Source: an uncultured Burkholderiales bacterium (GTDB taxonomy: Bacteria; Pseudomonadota; Gammaproteobacteria; Burkholderiales; Burkholderiaceae_C). From it: a stretch of DNA of 36,746 nt. Every line of letters starts with the position of its first letter. The first letter of the stretch is position 1. Location of the stretch: NCBI GenBank assembly GCA_937871935.1, contig CALMQI010000078.1:1-36746 (forward strand), read 5' to 3'. Below, piece after piece: positions 18,701-26,504 of this stretch. The position numbers and the translations under genes were made by a program. A model generated the notes under the pieces. The model saw only the letters and a program-made list of their open reading frames with translations, searched no databases and was not told where the DNA came from.

Positions 18701-18986
18701 GCGCGGCGAGCCGCGCCACGGCGGTCTCCGCCGCACGCAGGATCTGCGCAGCCGTCGGCAAGCCGACCAGTTCGAGTGCGCCGGCGCCCTGGTGCAGCTG
18801 GGCCCGCGCCTGGCGCAGGATGGACGGATCGACCGTGTCGACGTCCGACCCGCCGACCGACTCGGCCTCCTTGAGGTAGCGGCGCAGCGACTTGTGGGCC
18901 GCCTCGAGCGAGCGGCGTAGCTCGTCGTGCACCCAGGCCAGGGCACTGAGATCGTGGGTCACTTCGTTGTCGCGCGTTACGGGCAT
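12762..18986 (-). CDS. chpA: ChpA/PilL hybrid chemotaxis-type histidine kinase of the Pil-Chp system
   Basis: 2074-residue CheA-like kinase that controls type IV pilus twitching. In order: an N-terminal degenerate phosphotransfer-like module (LHQGAGALELVG, His near 65); a module near 493 with Ser in place of His (QLSSMRGVLSVLG); three Hpt modules with His, near 761 (HTLKGSSRMVG), 1089 (HSLAGNSSTVG) and 1293 (HTLKGGARLAG), separated by long Pro/Ala-rich linkers; a dimerisation helix; a HATPase domain with HLLRNCVTHGIE (about 1655), DDGAGLN and GRGVGMDVV (about 1750); a CheW-like domain; and a C-terminal receiver with DDSLTVRR (about 1955), LSDIEMPRMDG (about 1999) and GKPYSEED. It begins 35 bases after pilJ and is the last gene of the operon. 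Pseudomonas ChpA has more phosphotransfer modules. Confidence 0.96.
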   Translation of the reverse strand: MPVTRDNEVTHDLSALAWVHDELRRSLEAAHKSLRRYLKEAESVGGSDVDTVDPSILRQARAQLHQGAGALELVGLPTAAQILRAAETAVARLAARSRGITPAAVETIERGSFALLDYLARLLAGKSISPLAMFPQYRALQELAGAGRVHPADLWTKDWQWRALPAMPLQPPRHPDVSTQSELETETLALMRGRDAGAARRMSDLFAGLASGSGDRLATLWHLAAAVYEAQAEGLLKADIYGKRLASRLLAQLRAGDAADPSDRLAQDLLFFCAQSAPRADHAAGPRLAAVRQAFEIGQTVAQDYESTRLGRFDPAVLLQARKRVAAAKEVWSAVAGGDHQRLMGLPEQFALVGESLQKLYPQGDVLAQSLQTAAAQTLQAGGTVTPELAMEVATGLLYVDASLEDVELDHPELAGRVRRLAQRIDDVRQGRPPGALEVWMEDLYRRVSDRQTMGSVVQELRASLSEIEKHIDQYFRNPAQREVLIPVPAQLSSMRGVLSVLGQDHASHAVVRMRDDVDALIAADAEAAAGVQTDTFDRLADNLGALSFLIDMLSVQPQMAKSLFRFDPVGGNLHSVMDRAQRPSGFGALEVPPAMERGLVEQAEAIARTARSGDGDVGALSRDLERLTRQAEAADQRGVAGVAGKVQRALQAAGNDAEKEQARAAIARAMDNVANPQLDAQPSQMAGLAPPSQLAPLKAVSPTVTAPTAPGTTGLEDDHEMRDIFLEEAREVMQTARDALKQLSHHPSDLGEMTSVRRAFHTLKGSSRMVGLKDFGEAAWGCEQLYNARMAEGAPADHDLLEFSGEAVDYLGRWIEAIASGQTAGFQHRTVGRAADSLRNDRRRIPLTEALPSTPGALAVPVPAPAVPAAAPIPAPEVVAKPAPVLDLPVADEIVLPMLDSAPAAAIEVPPVAEVSFELDLGTSEVPTDPFRLALPSGDLATEVMPLPRSEAPPTAPAEPAVGLIDLALPDPGMPASEAAAPDTRPDAMETMPAALGPYVDSVPGSLDTPALSKLIDLSIAEPPASVAVPMPDADQFKIVGSLRIPIPLFNIFLNEADELSRRLATELAEWSHELGRPVGETPVGLAHSLAGNSSTVGFSDLSQLARSLEHALSRAHARGFGISEEAQLFVAAGEEIRRLLHQFAAGFLKSPDPELMGFLIDHEHLVVPEAEAPALPPAAAAPAQPRLPGAGSNFTPLTPAPQLTEFGHAELRPLRELPDPVQRPVAVPAVRVDALDDEDDIDAVDAIDAELFPIFEEEGLELIPQLQSRMRDWVRRPSEAAAASACMRTLHTLKGGARLAGAMRLGEMAHRLETAIEHLVGRGHATAADVERLVGRVDAIEIRFDLLRRGDADHSQPMPLEGQRAPAVETQNPTPPTAGSDLSPLGILRPVGVTPVPAIMPVEPAQSAVSFASAPELASKPAPVTAPTIQAGPAIDWARFSRTPVAAGTPAEPVMGTGSTQSAVRVRSQLLDRLVSHAGEVSITRSRIESDVGQLKAALSDLTENLERLRRQLRDIELQAETQIASRIEAAKAAAQSFDPLEMDRFTRFQELTRMMAESVNDVATVQRSLQRALQSTEDELAAQARLTRDLQDDLLRTRMVEFEGLSERLYRLVRQAAKETGKQVRLDIVGGAIEVDRGVLDRMTGAFEHLLRNCVTHGIESPDVRAAAGKDATGSIVITVAQEGNEVAVEFRDDGAGLNLGRIRDKGLAMGLIPAGAAPTDAELANLIFTSGFSTAESVTGLAGRGVGMDVVRADVNAMGGRIETATAAGRGTSFRLVLPLTTAVTQVVMLRCGALTVAVPSTLVEIVKRASPSEIQQAYGASAFRLDDRSLPFFWLGALLQASPRGQIGTRSQPIVIIRSAAQRIALHIDEVLGNQEVVVKNLGPQLAKLPGLAGMTLLPSGLPALIYNPVALATLYGEGAWAMTRASLAAPELPVAPQEAESLAPLVLVVDDSLTVRRVTQRLLAREGYRVALAKDGMEGLEKLAEERPAVLLSDIEMPRMDGFDLVRNLRSDPRLADLPVIMITSRIAQKHRDYAAELGVDHYLGKPYSEEDLLSLVARYARTVSAGA

Positions 18987-19021
18987 GGCACTCGATCAGC
19001 GGAGCCGCTGGGACAGCTGGT

Positions 19022-21370
19022 TTAGGACACCTTGAACCGGGCCACCGATTGCTTCAGCTCCTCGGCGCTGCGCGACAACTCGCGCACCATCTGTGCGGTC
19101 GAGCGGGTGCCTTCACCGGTCTGCTCGGTCACGGCGAAGATGTGCTGGATATTGGCAGCCACCACGTTGGCCGACTTGGCCTCGCTGGAGGCCTGCGTCG
19201 AGATGTTCTCGATCAGGTCGGACAGCTGCCGCGTAACACGGTCGATGTCGCCCAGCGCATTGCCGGCGGTGTCGGACAGCCGCGTTCCATCGACCACACC
19301 CTGCGTCGAGCGCTCCATGGCGGCCACGGCGTCCTGCGTATCGGTCTGAATCGTGCGCACCAGCGCGGCGATCTGCCGCGTCGCGTCGGCCGACCGCTCG
19401 GCCAGCCGCTGCACTTCCTCGGCCACCACCGAGAAGCCGCGTCCTGCATCGCCGGCCGACGCGGCCTGGATGGCGGCATTCAGCGCCAGCACGTTGGTCT
19501 GCTCGGTGATGTCCGAGATCAGTTCGGTGATTTCGCCGATCTCCTGCGACGACTCGCCCAGCCGCTTGATCCGCTTGGACGTTTCCTGGATCTGGTCGCG
19601 GATCGAGTTCATGCCGCCGATCGTGTTCTGCACCGCGGTCAGGCCCGACTCGGCCGCTTGCAGCGAGCGACGCGCAACCTGCGCGGTTTCCTGCGCCTGA
19701 GACGAAACCTGGTTGATCCGGTTGGCCATCTGCAGCACCGACTCGCCGGTGTCGCGGATCTCGCGCAGCTGTTCGGTCGACGCCGCCAGCAGCTCGGTCG
19801 ACGTCGCCTCCACCTGCTGCGTCGTCTCGGTCACGCGGGCGGCCGTGCCCTGCACCTGGGCGACCAGCGTGCGCAGCTCCTCCACCGTGTAGTTCACCGA
19901 GTCAGCGATGGCCCCTGTGATGTCCTCGGTCACCGTCGCCTGCTGCGTCAGATCGCCTTCGGCCACTGTCTGCAGTTCGTTCATCAGTCGCAGGATGGCC
20001 GCCTGGTTGGCGTCGTTCACGCGCTTGGCTTCCTGTTCCTGGCGCTCGGCCTCGTGGCGCTGCGCTTCGGCCATCTGGGCGCGCTGTGCCTGATCGTGCA
20101 CGAACAACCGCAGGAAGCCGAGGCCACCCACCACCATCAGCAGCACCGACAAGAGCATCAACCCCAGGTGGACGGCATTGAAGCCGACCTCGGTACCGAG
20201 CCGCTCCTGCAGCGACTCCAGGCCCTTGCGCAGCGGTTCGCTGTCGTTCAGGATGTTCGCCTGCGCGTCACGCGCGGTCACCAAGCCCTGCAGGTTGCCC
20301 AGAATGGCGCTCGCCTGCGTGCGGGTGTCTTCATACTGCTTCAGCAGCACGCGCAGCCGCTCCTTGGTCTGCGCGTCCTTGGTGCCAGGCAGTCGCAGTT
20401 CCGGGTTGCCGTTGTTCAGGCCTTCGGCGATCTCGCGGAACGAGTTCAAGTCCTTGCCGAGCAGGAACACGGCCTCTGAGTTCACGCCCTCGACGGTCAG
20501 GAACTCGTTGGCGCTCTTGCCGATCCGCTGCGTCAGCATCACCAACTGGCCGACGGCCGACAGCTCGGTGGGCGAGGCCTCCTGCTGCAGCTTGAGCGAG
20601 GACACCGTCTCGGCGGTCTCGAGCAGGTCGGCCGACTGGCGGTTGATCGTGCGCAGCGCCTGGCCCACCTGGGTCAACGTCTTCTGCTGGCCGAGCACCT
20701 GGTTGGCATTGCGCTCGGCGCGGTCGACCAACGGCAGCAGCGGTTCGATGGTGTCCTGCACCGACGTGGGCGCTGCGGGCAGCTCACCCTCGCCGCTGCG
20801 CAGGCCGCGCACGTTCGTCGCCAGCACGGTGGCGGCCTCCCTCACTTCCGGGAAGGCCTGCGGGTTGCCGACGATGGCCTGCGACACCGCCTTGGCCAGG
20901 CGCTGCGACTGCATCAGGGCCTGGCCCACGGCGCTGGCCTGGCTGGCGCCACGATTGGCGGCGTTCAGTGCGAGCACGGTACCGAGCACGAGGCCGAGCA
21001 GGCCGATGAGCACGACCACGCCGAGGATGCGCTGCTGCTGCGGCAGCGGCTTCTCGCCGATCAGCGGCAGCGCACTGCCGGTGCTGATCACGCTGTTCGA
21101 GAAGTCGCGGGCCTCGTTGAACTCCGGCGCCATTTCAGAGGGCGACGCCTCCGAGATGATCGAGCTGTCGTTCTTGGCCTTGGTGGCTGGCGGTGCGTTC
21201 ATGTCCAGTGTCACCGCGCTGTGCGAGCCGGCAGCCTGCTCGTCGCGGGCGCGCGACGTCTCGCGACTGCGGGGCTGCGGCACCACCACCTCGTCGAACG
21301 CAGACAACTCGGCAGTGGCGGTTCCACCGTGACCACGGCCCTTGGTCTTGAATCGTTCCATGAAGCCCAT
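19022..21370 (-). CDS. pilJ: PilJ methyl-accepting chemoreceptor for type IV pili
   Basis: 782-residue transducer that feeds the ChpA kinase. A long cytoplasmic N-terminus (about 1-112) precedes membrane helix 1 ([21 protein letters not shown], about 115-135). A periplasmic helical region with PilJ-type repeats follows, then membrane helix 2 (about 398-425), a HAMP-like/linker region and the signalling hairpin, whose tip ([20 protein letters not shown]) lies near residue 633. The C-terminus lacks a CheR-tethering pentapeptide. The ~110-residue pre-membrane extension is Ser/Ala-rich. AGAGGA precedes the ATG. No pilK methyltransferase or chpB methylesterase gene is in the window. Confidence 0.95.
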   Translation of the reverse strand: MGFMERFKTKGRGHGGTATAELSAFDEVVVPQPRSRETSRARDEQAAGSHSAVTLDMNAPPATKAKNDSSIISEASPSEMAPEFNEARDFSNSVISTGSALPLIGEKPLPQQQRILGVVVLIGLLGLVLGTVLALNAANRGASQASAVGQALMQSQRLAKAVSQAIVGNPQAFPEVREAATVLATNVRGLRSGEGELPAAPTSVQDTIEPLLPLVDRAERNANQVLGQQKTLTQVGQALRTINRQSADLLETAETVSSLKLQQEASPTELSAVGQLVMLTQRIGKSANEFLTVEGVNSEAVFLLGKDLNSFREIAEGLNNGNPELRLPGTKDAQTKERLRVLLKQYEDTRTQASAILGNLQGLVTARDAQANILNDSEPLRKGLESLQERLGTEVGFNAVHLGLMLLSVLLMVVGGLGFLRLFVHDQAQRAQMAEAQRHEAERQEQEAKRVNDANQAAILRLMNELQTVAEGDLTQQATVTEDITGAIADSVNYTVEELRTLVAQVQGTAARVTETTQQVEATSTELLAASTEQLREIRDTGESVLQMANRINQVSSQAQETAQVARRSLQAAESGLTAVQNTIGGMNSIRDQIQETSKRIKRLGESSQEIGEITELISDITEQTNVLALNAAIQAASAGDAGRGFSVVAEEVQRLAERSADATRQIAALVRTIQTDTQDAVAAMERSTQGVVDGTRLSDTAGNALGDIDRVTRQLSDLIENISTQASSEAKSANVVAANIQHIFAVTEQTGEGTRSTAQMVRELSRSAEELKQSVARFKVS

Positions 21371-21426
21371 ACGAGTCCTCTCGTCTTCGTGCGCCTATAC
21401 GCTTCTGCCATTGCCCCGTAGCGCCG

Positions 21427-21957
21427 CTAGCCGGCGATCCCGAGGAACTGCCCGTCGGCCGCCAGGGCGGACAACTTGATTTCCTGCCACTCACGCCCGC
21501 TGGCATCACGCCAGCGTGTTCCTGCAAAGCCCGGACGCGCCGAGGTGTCGGTGCTGTCCTGTGTCGTCAGATCCGTGTCGTGGCGCAGGCCGGCCAGGCG
21601 GTCGACCAGCAGCGCGCAGTTCACCGCGAGCGCCGGATTCAGCGCGACCAGTCGCGCCCCCTCGCGCGGCGCGTCGCCCGGCACACGAGCACGCAAACCG
21701 AGGAACGCCGCCAGGTCAACCACGCCGTGCAACCCGCCGCGCAGATTGGCCACGCCGGCAAACCACGATTGGGTATGCGGCACCGCCAGCACCGTGCCCG
21801 CGTCGAAGATCTCGCCGGCCTGCTCGAGCGGGAACAGCACGCCGTGGCCGGCACAATCCACCGCCAGCCACGAATGGCCGCGCTGCTCGGTCTTGGCAGC
21901 CTGCATGCGCTGCGCGAGGCGGGCTTGCAGTTCGCGCAGGGCTTCCTTGTTGGCCAT
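21427..21957 (-). CDS. pilI: PilI, CheW-like adaptor
   Basis: 176-residue CheW-domain protein that couples PilJ to ChpA. CheW features: the GVLFPLEQAGEIFD strand, the FAGVANLRGGLHGVVDLAAFLG segment (about 88-109), and the later LLVDRLAGLR strand. I chose the ATG at 21957 (MANKEALRELQARLAQRM), which gives the usual helical lead-in; the frame is open 45 codons further upstream into pilH. It lies between pilH and pilJ. Confidence 0.93.
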   Translation of the reverse strand: MANKEALRELQARLAQRMQAAKTEQRGHSWLAVDCAGHGVLFPLEQAGEIFDAGTVLAVPHTQSWFAGVANLRGGLHGVVDLAAFLGLRARVPGDAPREGARLVALNPALAVNCALLVDRLAGLRHDTDLTTQDSTDTSARPGFAGTRWRDASGREWQEIKLSALAADGQFLGIAG

Positions 21958-21971
21958 GTCAGGCTCTGCCT

Positions 21972-22337
21972 TCAGTCGAAGGCCTTGATCTTGGCGATCA
22001 GTTCGTCGGCCACCACAGGCTTGACGACGTAGTCGCGTGCGCCCTGGCGCATGCCCCAGACCTTGTCGGTCTCGAGATTCTTGCTGGTGCACATGATCAC
22101 CGGCACGTCGGAATACTGCGGATCGCGGGTGATCGCTCGGGTGAGCTGGAAGCCGTTCTGGCCGGGCATCACCACATCCATCAGAATCAGATCGGGCTTG
22201 TCCTCACCGAGCCGACGCATCGCCTCCTCGCCGTTCTCGGCGGTGCGCACGCTGTAGCCGCGCTTGGCCAGCAGGTCCGACAGGTGATGCAACTCGGTCT
22301 TCGAGTCGTCCACCAGCAGAATCTTCTTGATCGTCAT
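21972..22337 (-). CDS. pilH: PilH, CheY-like response regulator
   Basis: 121-residue single receiver domain: acidic pair at 10-11 (LLVDDS), phosphoacceptor D54 ([10 protein letters not shown]), the conserved Thr/Ser near 84-85 (MCTSK) and K106 (VVKPV). In Pseudomonas PilH tunes pilus retraction and acts as a phosphate sink. GGAGGA lies 8 bases before the ATG, a strong ribosome site. The 55-base gap to pilG shows no terminator. Confidence 0.96.
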   Translation of the reverse strand: MTIKKILLVDDSKTELHHLSDLLAKRGYSVRTAENGEEAMRRLGEDKPDLILMDVVMPGQNGFQLTRAITRDPQYSDVPVIMCTSKNLETDKVWGMRQGARDYVVKPVVADELIAKIKAFD

Positions 22338-22392
22338 CTCGAATTCCTCCAGGAGCTGTCGTGCGGTAATGCCACTCTATTCGTCGAGTGCC

Positions 22393-22809
22393 CTACGCGC
22401 CTTGAACTCCCCGCTCAGCGTAATGACTGAATTGCTCCACGGCGCGCAGCAACTGTTCCTTGGTGAAGGGTTTTGTCAGGTATTCCTCGGAACCCACCAT
22501 GCGCCCGCGGGCCTTGTCGAACAAACCGTCTTTGGACGACAACATGATGATCGGCACGTGCGCGAAGCGCGGATTGCGCTTGATGATCGCGCAGGTCTGA
22601 TAGCCGTCCAGGCGAGGCATCAGGATGTCGCAGAAGATCAACCGGGGATCGTGATCGTTGACCTTGGCCAGCGCGTCGAAACCGTCCTCGGCCAGCACCA
22701 CCTCGTAGCCGCCCTGCCGCAGGAAGATCTCCGCGCTGCGGCGGATCGTGTTGCTGTCGTCGATGACCAGCACCTTCGGCGCGGCAGTTTGCTGCACAAC
22801 GTGTTCCAC
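22393..22809 (-). CDS. pilG: PilG, CheY-like response regulator
   Basis: 138-residue receiver protein with acidic residues at 17-18 (LVIDDSNTIRRSAEIFL), phosphoacceptor D61 (IFCDILMPRLDGYQ), Ser at 91-92 (MLSSKDG) and K113 (LTKPF). PilG promotes pilus extension downstream of ChpA. I chose the GTG at 22809 because GAGGAG sits 8 bases upstream and the protein then starts close to the receiver domain. The frame is open 34 codons further, but this would overlap rubredoxin and has no homology. PilG and PilH are clear paralogues. Confidence 0.94.
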   Translation of the reverse strand: MEHVVQQTAAPKVLVIDDSNTIRRSAEIFLRQGGYEVVLAEDGFDALAKVNDHDPRLIFCDILMPRLDGYQTCAIIKRNPRFAHVPIIMLSSKDGLFDKARGRMVGSEEYLTKPFTKEQLLRAVEQFSHYAERGVQGA

Positions 22810-22873
22810 GAACGGCACTCCTCGGGGGCTGTGCGAGCCGACGCGGAGACTTGTCTCCGGCGCCGCCGCCGTT

Positions 22874-23047
22874 TCAGATCTGCACCATCTCGAAATCTTC
22901 CTTGCGTGCACCGCACTCCGGGCATGTCCAGTTCATCGGCACGTCGCCCCACGCGGTGCCCGGCGCAAGACCGTGTTCTGGGTCGCCGGCGGCTTCATCG
23001 TAGATCCAGCCGCAAATCAGGCACATCCAGGTGCGCGGTTCAGTCAC
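22874..23047 (-). CDS. Rubredoxin
   Basis: 57-residue iron-sulfur electron carrier: four cysteines in two CxxC pairs, MCLICGW (C9, C12) and WTCPECGA (C42, C45), around the typical YDEAAGDPEHGLAPGT loop. It starts with GTG at 23047. An ATG eight codons in (MCLICG) would clip the N-terminus, and no strong ribosome site favours either. It is the first gene of the pilGHIJ-chpA operon, an arrangement common in betaproteobacteria; its electron partner is not evident here. Confidence 0.93.
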   Translation of the reverse strand: MTEPRTWMCLICGWIYDEAAGDPEHGLAPGTAWGDVPMNWTCPECGARKEDFEMVQI

Positions 23048-23066
23048 GTCGATCGAGTCGGGTCAC

Positions 23067-23086
23067 TACAATGATGAACCATTGTA
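23067..23086. promoter_or_regulatory. Palindromic divergent promoter element between rubredoxin and thiD-like gene
   Basis: TACAATG (23067-23073) and CATTGTA (23080-23086) form a perfect 7-bp inverted repeat with a six-base centre. Each arm carries a TACAAT -10-like box, one facing each way. This would place face-to-face promoters for the rubredoxin-pil operon and the thiD-hemL pair, or an operator for a dimeric regulator. The rest of the 159-base gap shows no other structure I can name. Confidence 0.45.
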
Positions 23087-23206
23087 TCCACGCGTATTGG
23101 CGAAAAGCCAAGGCCGCGTAGACACCTACGCAACATTCTTCACATTCCTCTCGAGGTTCGTAAGCGACGATTCGCGACGATCTCAGAGGCCCTAATCGGA
23201 CCTTCG

Positions 23207-24170
23207 ATGACCCCGCAAAACCCGCCGGGCGACACGCCTGCCGACACCCCGGCCGAGGCCGCGCCGGAGTCACCCGCGCCCGCCAGCGTGATGACCTTCA
23301 ACGCGGCCGATGCGAGCGGTGCAGGCGGCATCGCGGGCGACGTGGCCACTCTGGCCGCGATGGGCGCACACGCGTTGCCCGTCACCACCTCGATCCTGAT
23401 CCGTGACAGCGCCGAGATGTTCGACCAGCATGCGATTGACCCCGACGCAATCGCCGAACAGGCGCGCACCGTGCTCGAGGACATCTCGATCACCGGCTGG
23501 AAGGTCGGCTTTCTCGGCAGCGCCGAGGGCGTGAGCACGGTGGCCGAGATCCTGTCGGACTATCCGGATGTGCCGCTGGTGTCGTACCTGCCTAACCTGG
23601 GCTGGCTCGACGACGACAGCAGCGCGCAATACCTGGAGGCGTTTCGCGAGCTGATCCTGCCGGCCACCGAGGTGCTGGTGGGCAACCACAAGACGCTGAC
23701 CGACTTTCTGCTGCCCGAGTGGGACTCCGACCGCCCGGCCTCGCCGCGCGAACTGGCCGTGGCGGCCGGCGAGCATGGCACGCGCTTCGTGCTGGTCACC
23801 GGGATCATGCTGCCGGCCAAGGGCACCGAACAGTTCATCGACAACGTGCTGGCCTCGCCCCAGGGCGCACTCACCGGCGAGAAGTTCGAGATGTTCGACG
23901 CCGCGTTCGTCGGTGCCGGCGACACGCTGTCGGCGGCACTGACCGCGCTGCTCGCCTCGGGCAGCGAGATGCAGGCCGCTGTCGGCGAGGCGCTCGCCTT
24001 CATGGACCAGAGTCTCGACGCCGGCTTTCGTCCCGGCATGGGCAGCGTGCTGCCCGATCGCTTCTTCTGGGCGCAGCCGCCGGCCGGCGAGGAGGAGCCA
24101 GCGGGTCCTGCCGGCGAGACGCCGGCCGAGCCCGAGCCAACCGATGCCAAGGCCAAGGGAGCGCAGCGCC

Positions 24171-24181
<11 letters not shown>
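23207..24181 (+). CDS. ThiD-like (hydroxymethyl)pyrimidine kinase family protein with acidic tails
   Basis: 324-residue ribokinase-fold protein of the ThiD group, which phosphorylates HMP or HMP-P for thiamine synthesis. The core runs from about 28 to 290. The start motif reads [25 protein letters not shown], against the usual DPSGGAGIxAD in ThiD, and the C-terminal anion-hole motif reads [12 protein letters not shown] rather than GTGCTLSAAI, so the usual Cys is Asp, as in PdxK and sugar kinases. N- and C-terminal tails rich in Pro, Glu and Ala (about 1-27 and 292-324) are unusual for the family. The substrate is therefore uncertain. It overlaps hemL by 11 bases, an order often seen in Burkholderiales. 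Confidence 0.85.
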
Positions 24182-25460
<1,279 letters not shown>

Positions 25461-25477
25461 CAGGCCACCTGGCGGAC

Positions 25478-25945
25478 TCAGGCCGGCGAAGAGCGCAGTC
25501 CGTAGGTCTTGCCGGCCACCCACAGGTACTCGACCCGCAGCACCGGGTCGCCCTTCTCGCCGTGGAAGGCGAAACCGAGCATGGCCAGGCGAGTGCCCGC
25601 CTTGATCTCGTCGACCCGCCAGGCCTGCAGGCGCGTCAGCGGCGCGAGTTCGATCTGCCACACCTTGTCCTTGCGCGTCGGCAGCTGAGCCCGCGCCAGC
25701 AGCCCGGGCCCGTCGACCGGCGCGCTTTGCGCCGGCAGCGGGCGCCGCGCCAGATCGGCCGGCAACTGCAGGTCACCCTGCAATTCGAGATCGAACTCGG
25801 CGTGCGGATTGCGCCAAGACACCTTGCGCGCCGTGCCTTCGAGGTAAAGCGGCCTGCTCTGGTCGAAACTGCTCCAGCCGTGATGAGCCCAAGCTGGCAG
25901 GGTAGCGATCAGCGGAACGGACAGGATCAATCGACGGCGTGGCAT
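25478..25945 (-). CDS. Secreted DUF6152-like protein
   Basis: 155 residues with a Sec signal peptide (RRRLILSVPLIATLPAWA, cleavage near 20) and then HHGWSSFDQSRPLYLEGTARKVSWRNPHAEFDLEL, the hallmark of a small periplasmic family I know as DUF6152. A second conserved patch follows near 114-128 (IKAGTRLAMLGFAFHGEKG). Function is unknown; the HH after the signal peptide hints at metal binding, which is a guess. AGGAGG precedes the ATG. It lies 19 bases after the four-helix membrane protein gene on the same strand, so they probably form an operon. Confidence 0.8.
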   Translation of the reverse strand: MPRRRLILSVPLIATLPAWAHHGWSSFDQSRPLYLEGTARKVSWRNPHAEFDLELQGDLQLPADLARRPLPAQSAPVDGPGLLARAQLPTRKDKVWQIELAPLTRLQAWRVDEIKAGTRLAMLGFAFHGEKGDPVLRVEYLWVAGKTYGLRSSPA

Positions 25946-25964
25946 ACGGCCTCCTGGTAGCGGG

Positions 25965-26411
25965 TCATTGGTAGGCGATCCATCGGCCGCAGATGATCAC
26001 CGCAATCCAAAGACCTGTTGAAAGTGCGGTCTGCGCCCGGGCCCACCCGTCCAGCTTGCGCAAACCGTCGCGCGCGTGGAACAACGCCGCATTGGTGCCG
26101 GCCAGCAGCAGCAGGCCCATCTTGACGAGGAACGCCCGGTTGGCGAGCAACTCGCCCGGCTGGCTGGCGAACATCAACGTGCCCGACAGCGCCGCCACGG
26201 CAAAGCCGGTCAACGCCACAGCGAGCGACAGGCGCGCCAGCGCGCGCACCGGGAGGTCTGCGACGCGGCCCCAGACCCGCAGCTCGAACGCGACGAGGTT
26301 GCCCACCAGCAGCGCCACGCCCACGAGATGCACCGACTCGAGCGCCGGATAGGCCCAGGTGTGGCCTGCGATCCAGGCCAGTCCGGTGCCATCACAAAGC
26401 GGGTCCGACAT
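25965..26411 (-). CDS. Four-helix inner-membrane protein (DUF6644/DUF2214-like)
   Basis: 148 residues with four hydrophobic helices: about 22-46 (ALESVHLVGVALLVGNLVAF), 60-82, 92-110 (AFLVKMGLLLLAGTNAALFH) and 127-145. His residues in helix 1 (ESVHLVG) and at the helix 3 end (ALFHARDG) resemble haem-binding positions of small quinol or cytochrome-like membrane families, but ligation is not shown. I recall similar proteins next to DUF6152-type genes, as here. The first 20 residues are hydrophilic. It is divergent from mpl with a 93-base gap. Confidence 0.75.
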   Translation of the reverse strand: MSDPLCDGTGLAWIAGHTWAYPALESVHLVGVALLVGNLVAFELRVWGRVADLPVRALARLSLAVALTGFAVAALSGTLMFASQPGELLANRAFLVKMGLLLLAGTNAALFHARDGLRKLDGWARAQTALSTGLWIAVIICGRWIAYQ

Positions 26412-26491
26412 CGCCTGACCTTACCCGATGCACCGTGGCACCCGGCACGCTAATGCGGGCCTGGCTGGCCGGCTGCGCGGCAGCAGGTTCC

Positions 26492-26497
26492 TACAAT
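26492..26497 (+). promoter_or_regulatory. -10-like hexamer directly before mpl
   Basis: TACAAT at 26492-26497 is followed by seven bases and the mpl ATG at 26505, with no Shine-Dalgarno between. A transcript starting 7-8 bases past the hexamer would begin at the start codon. No good -35 was seen. Confidence 0.45.
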
Positions 26498-26504
26498 CGC
26501 GCCG

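Noticed and set aside
12762-23047. The rubredoxin-pilG-pilH-pilI-pilJ-chpA cluster as a new signalling system
   Set aside because: Gene content and order match the known Pil-Chp twitching chemotaxis system; only details (Hpt number, PilJ extension) stand out.
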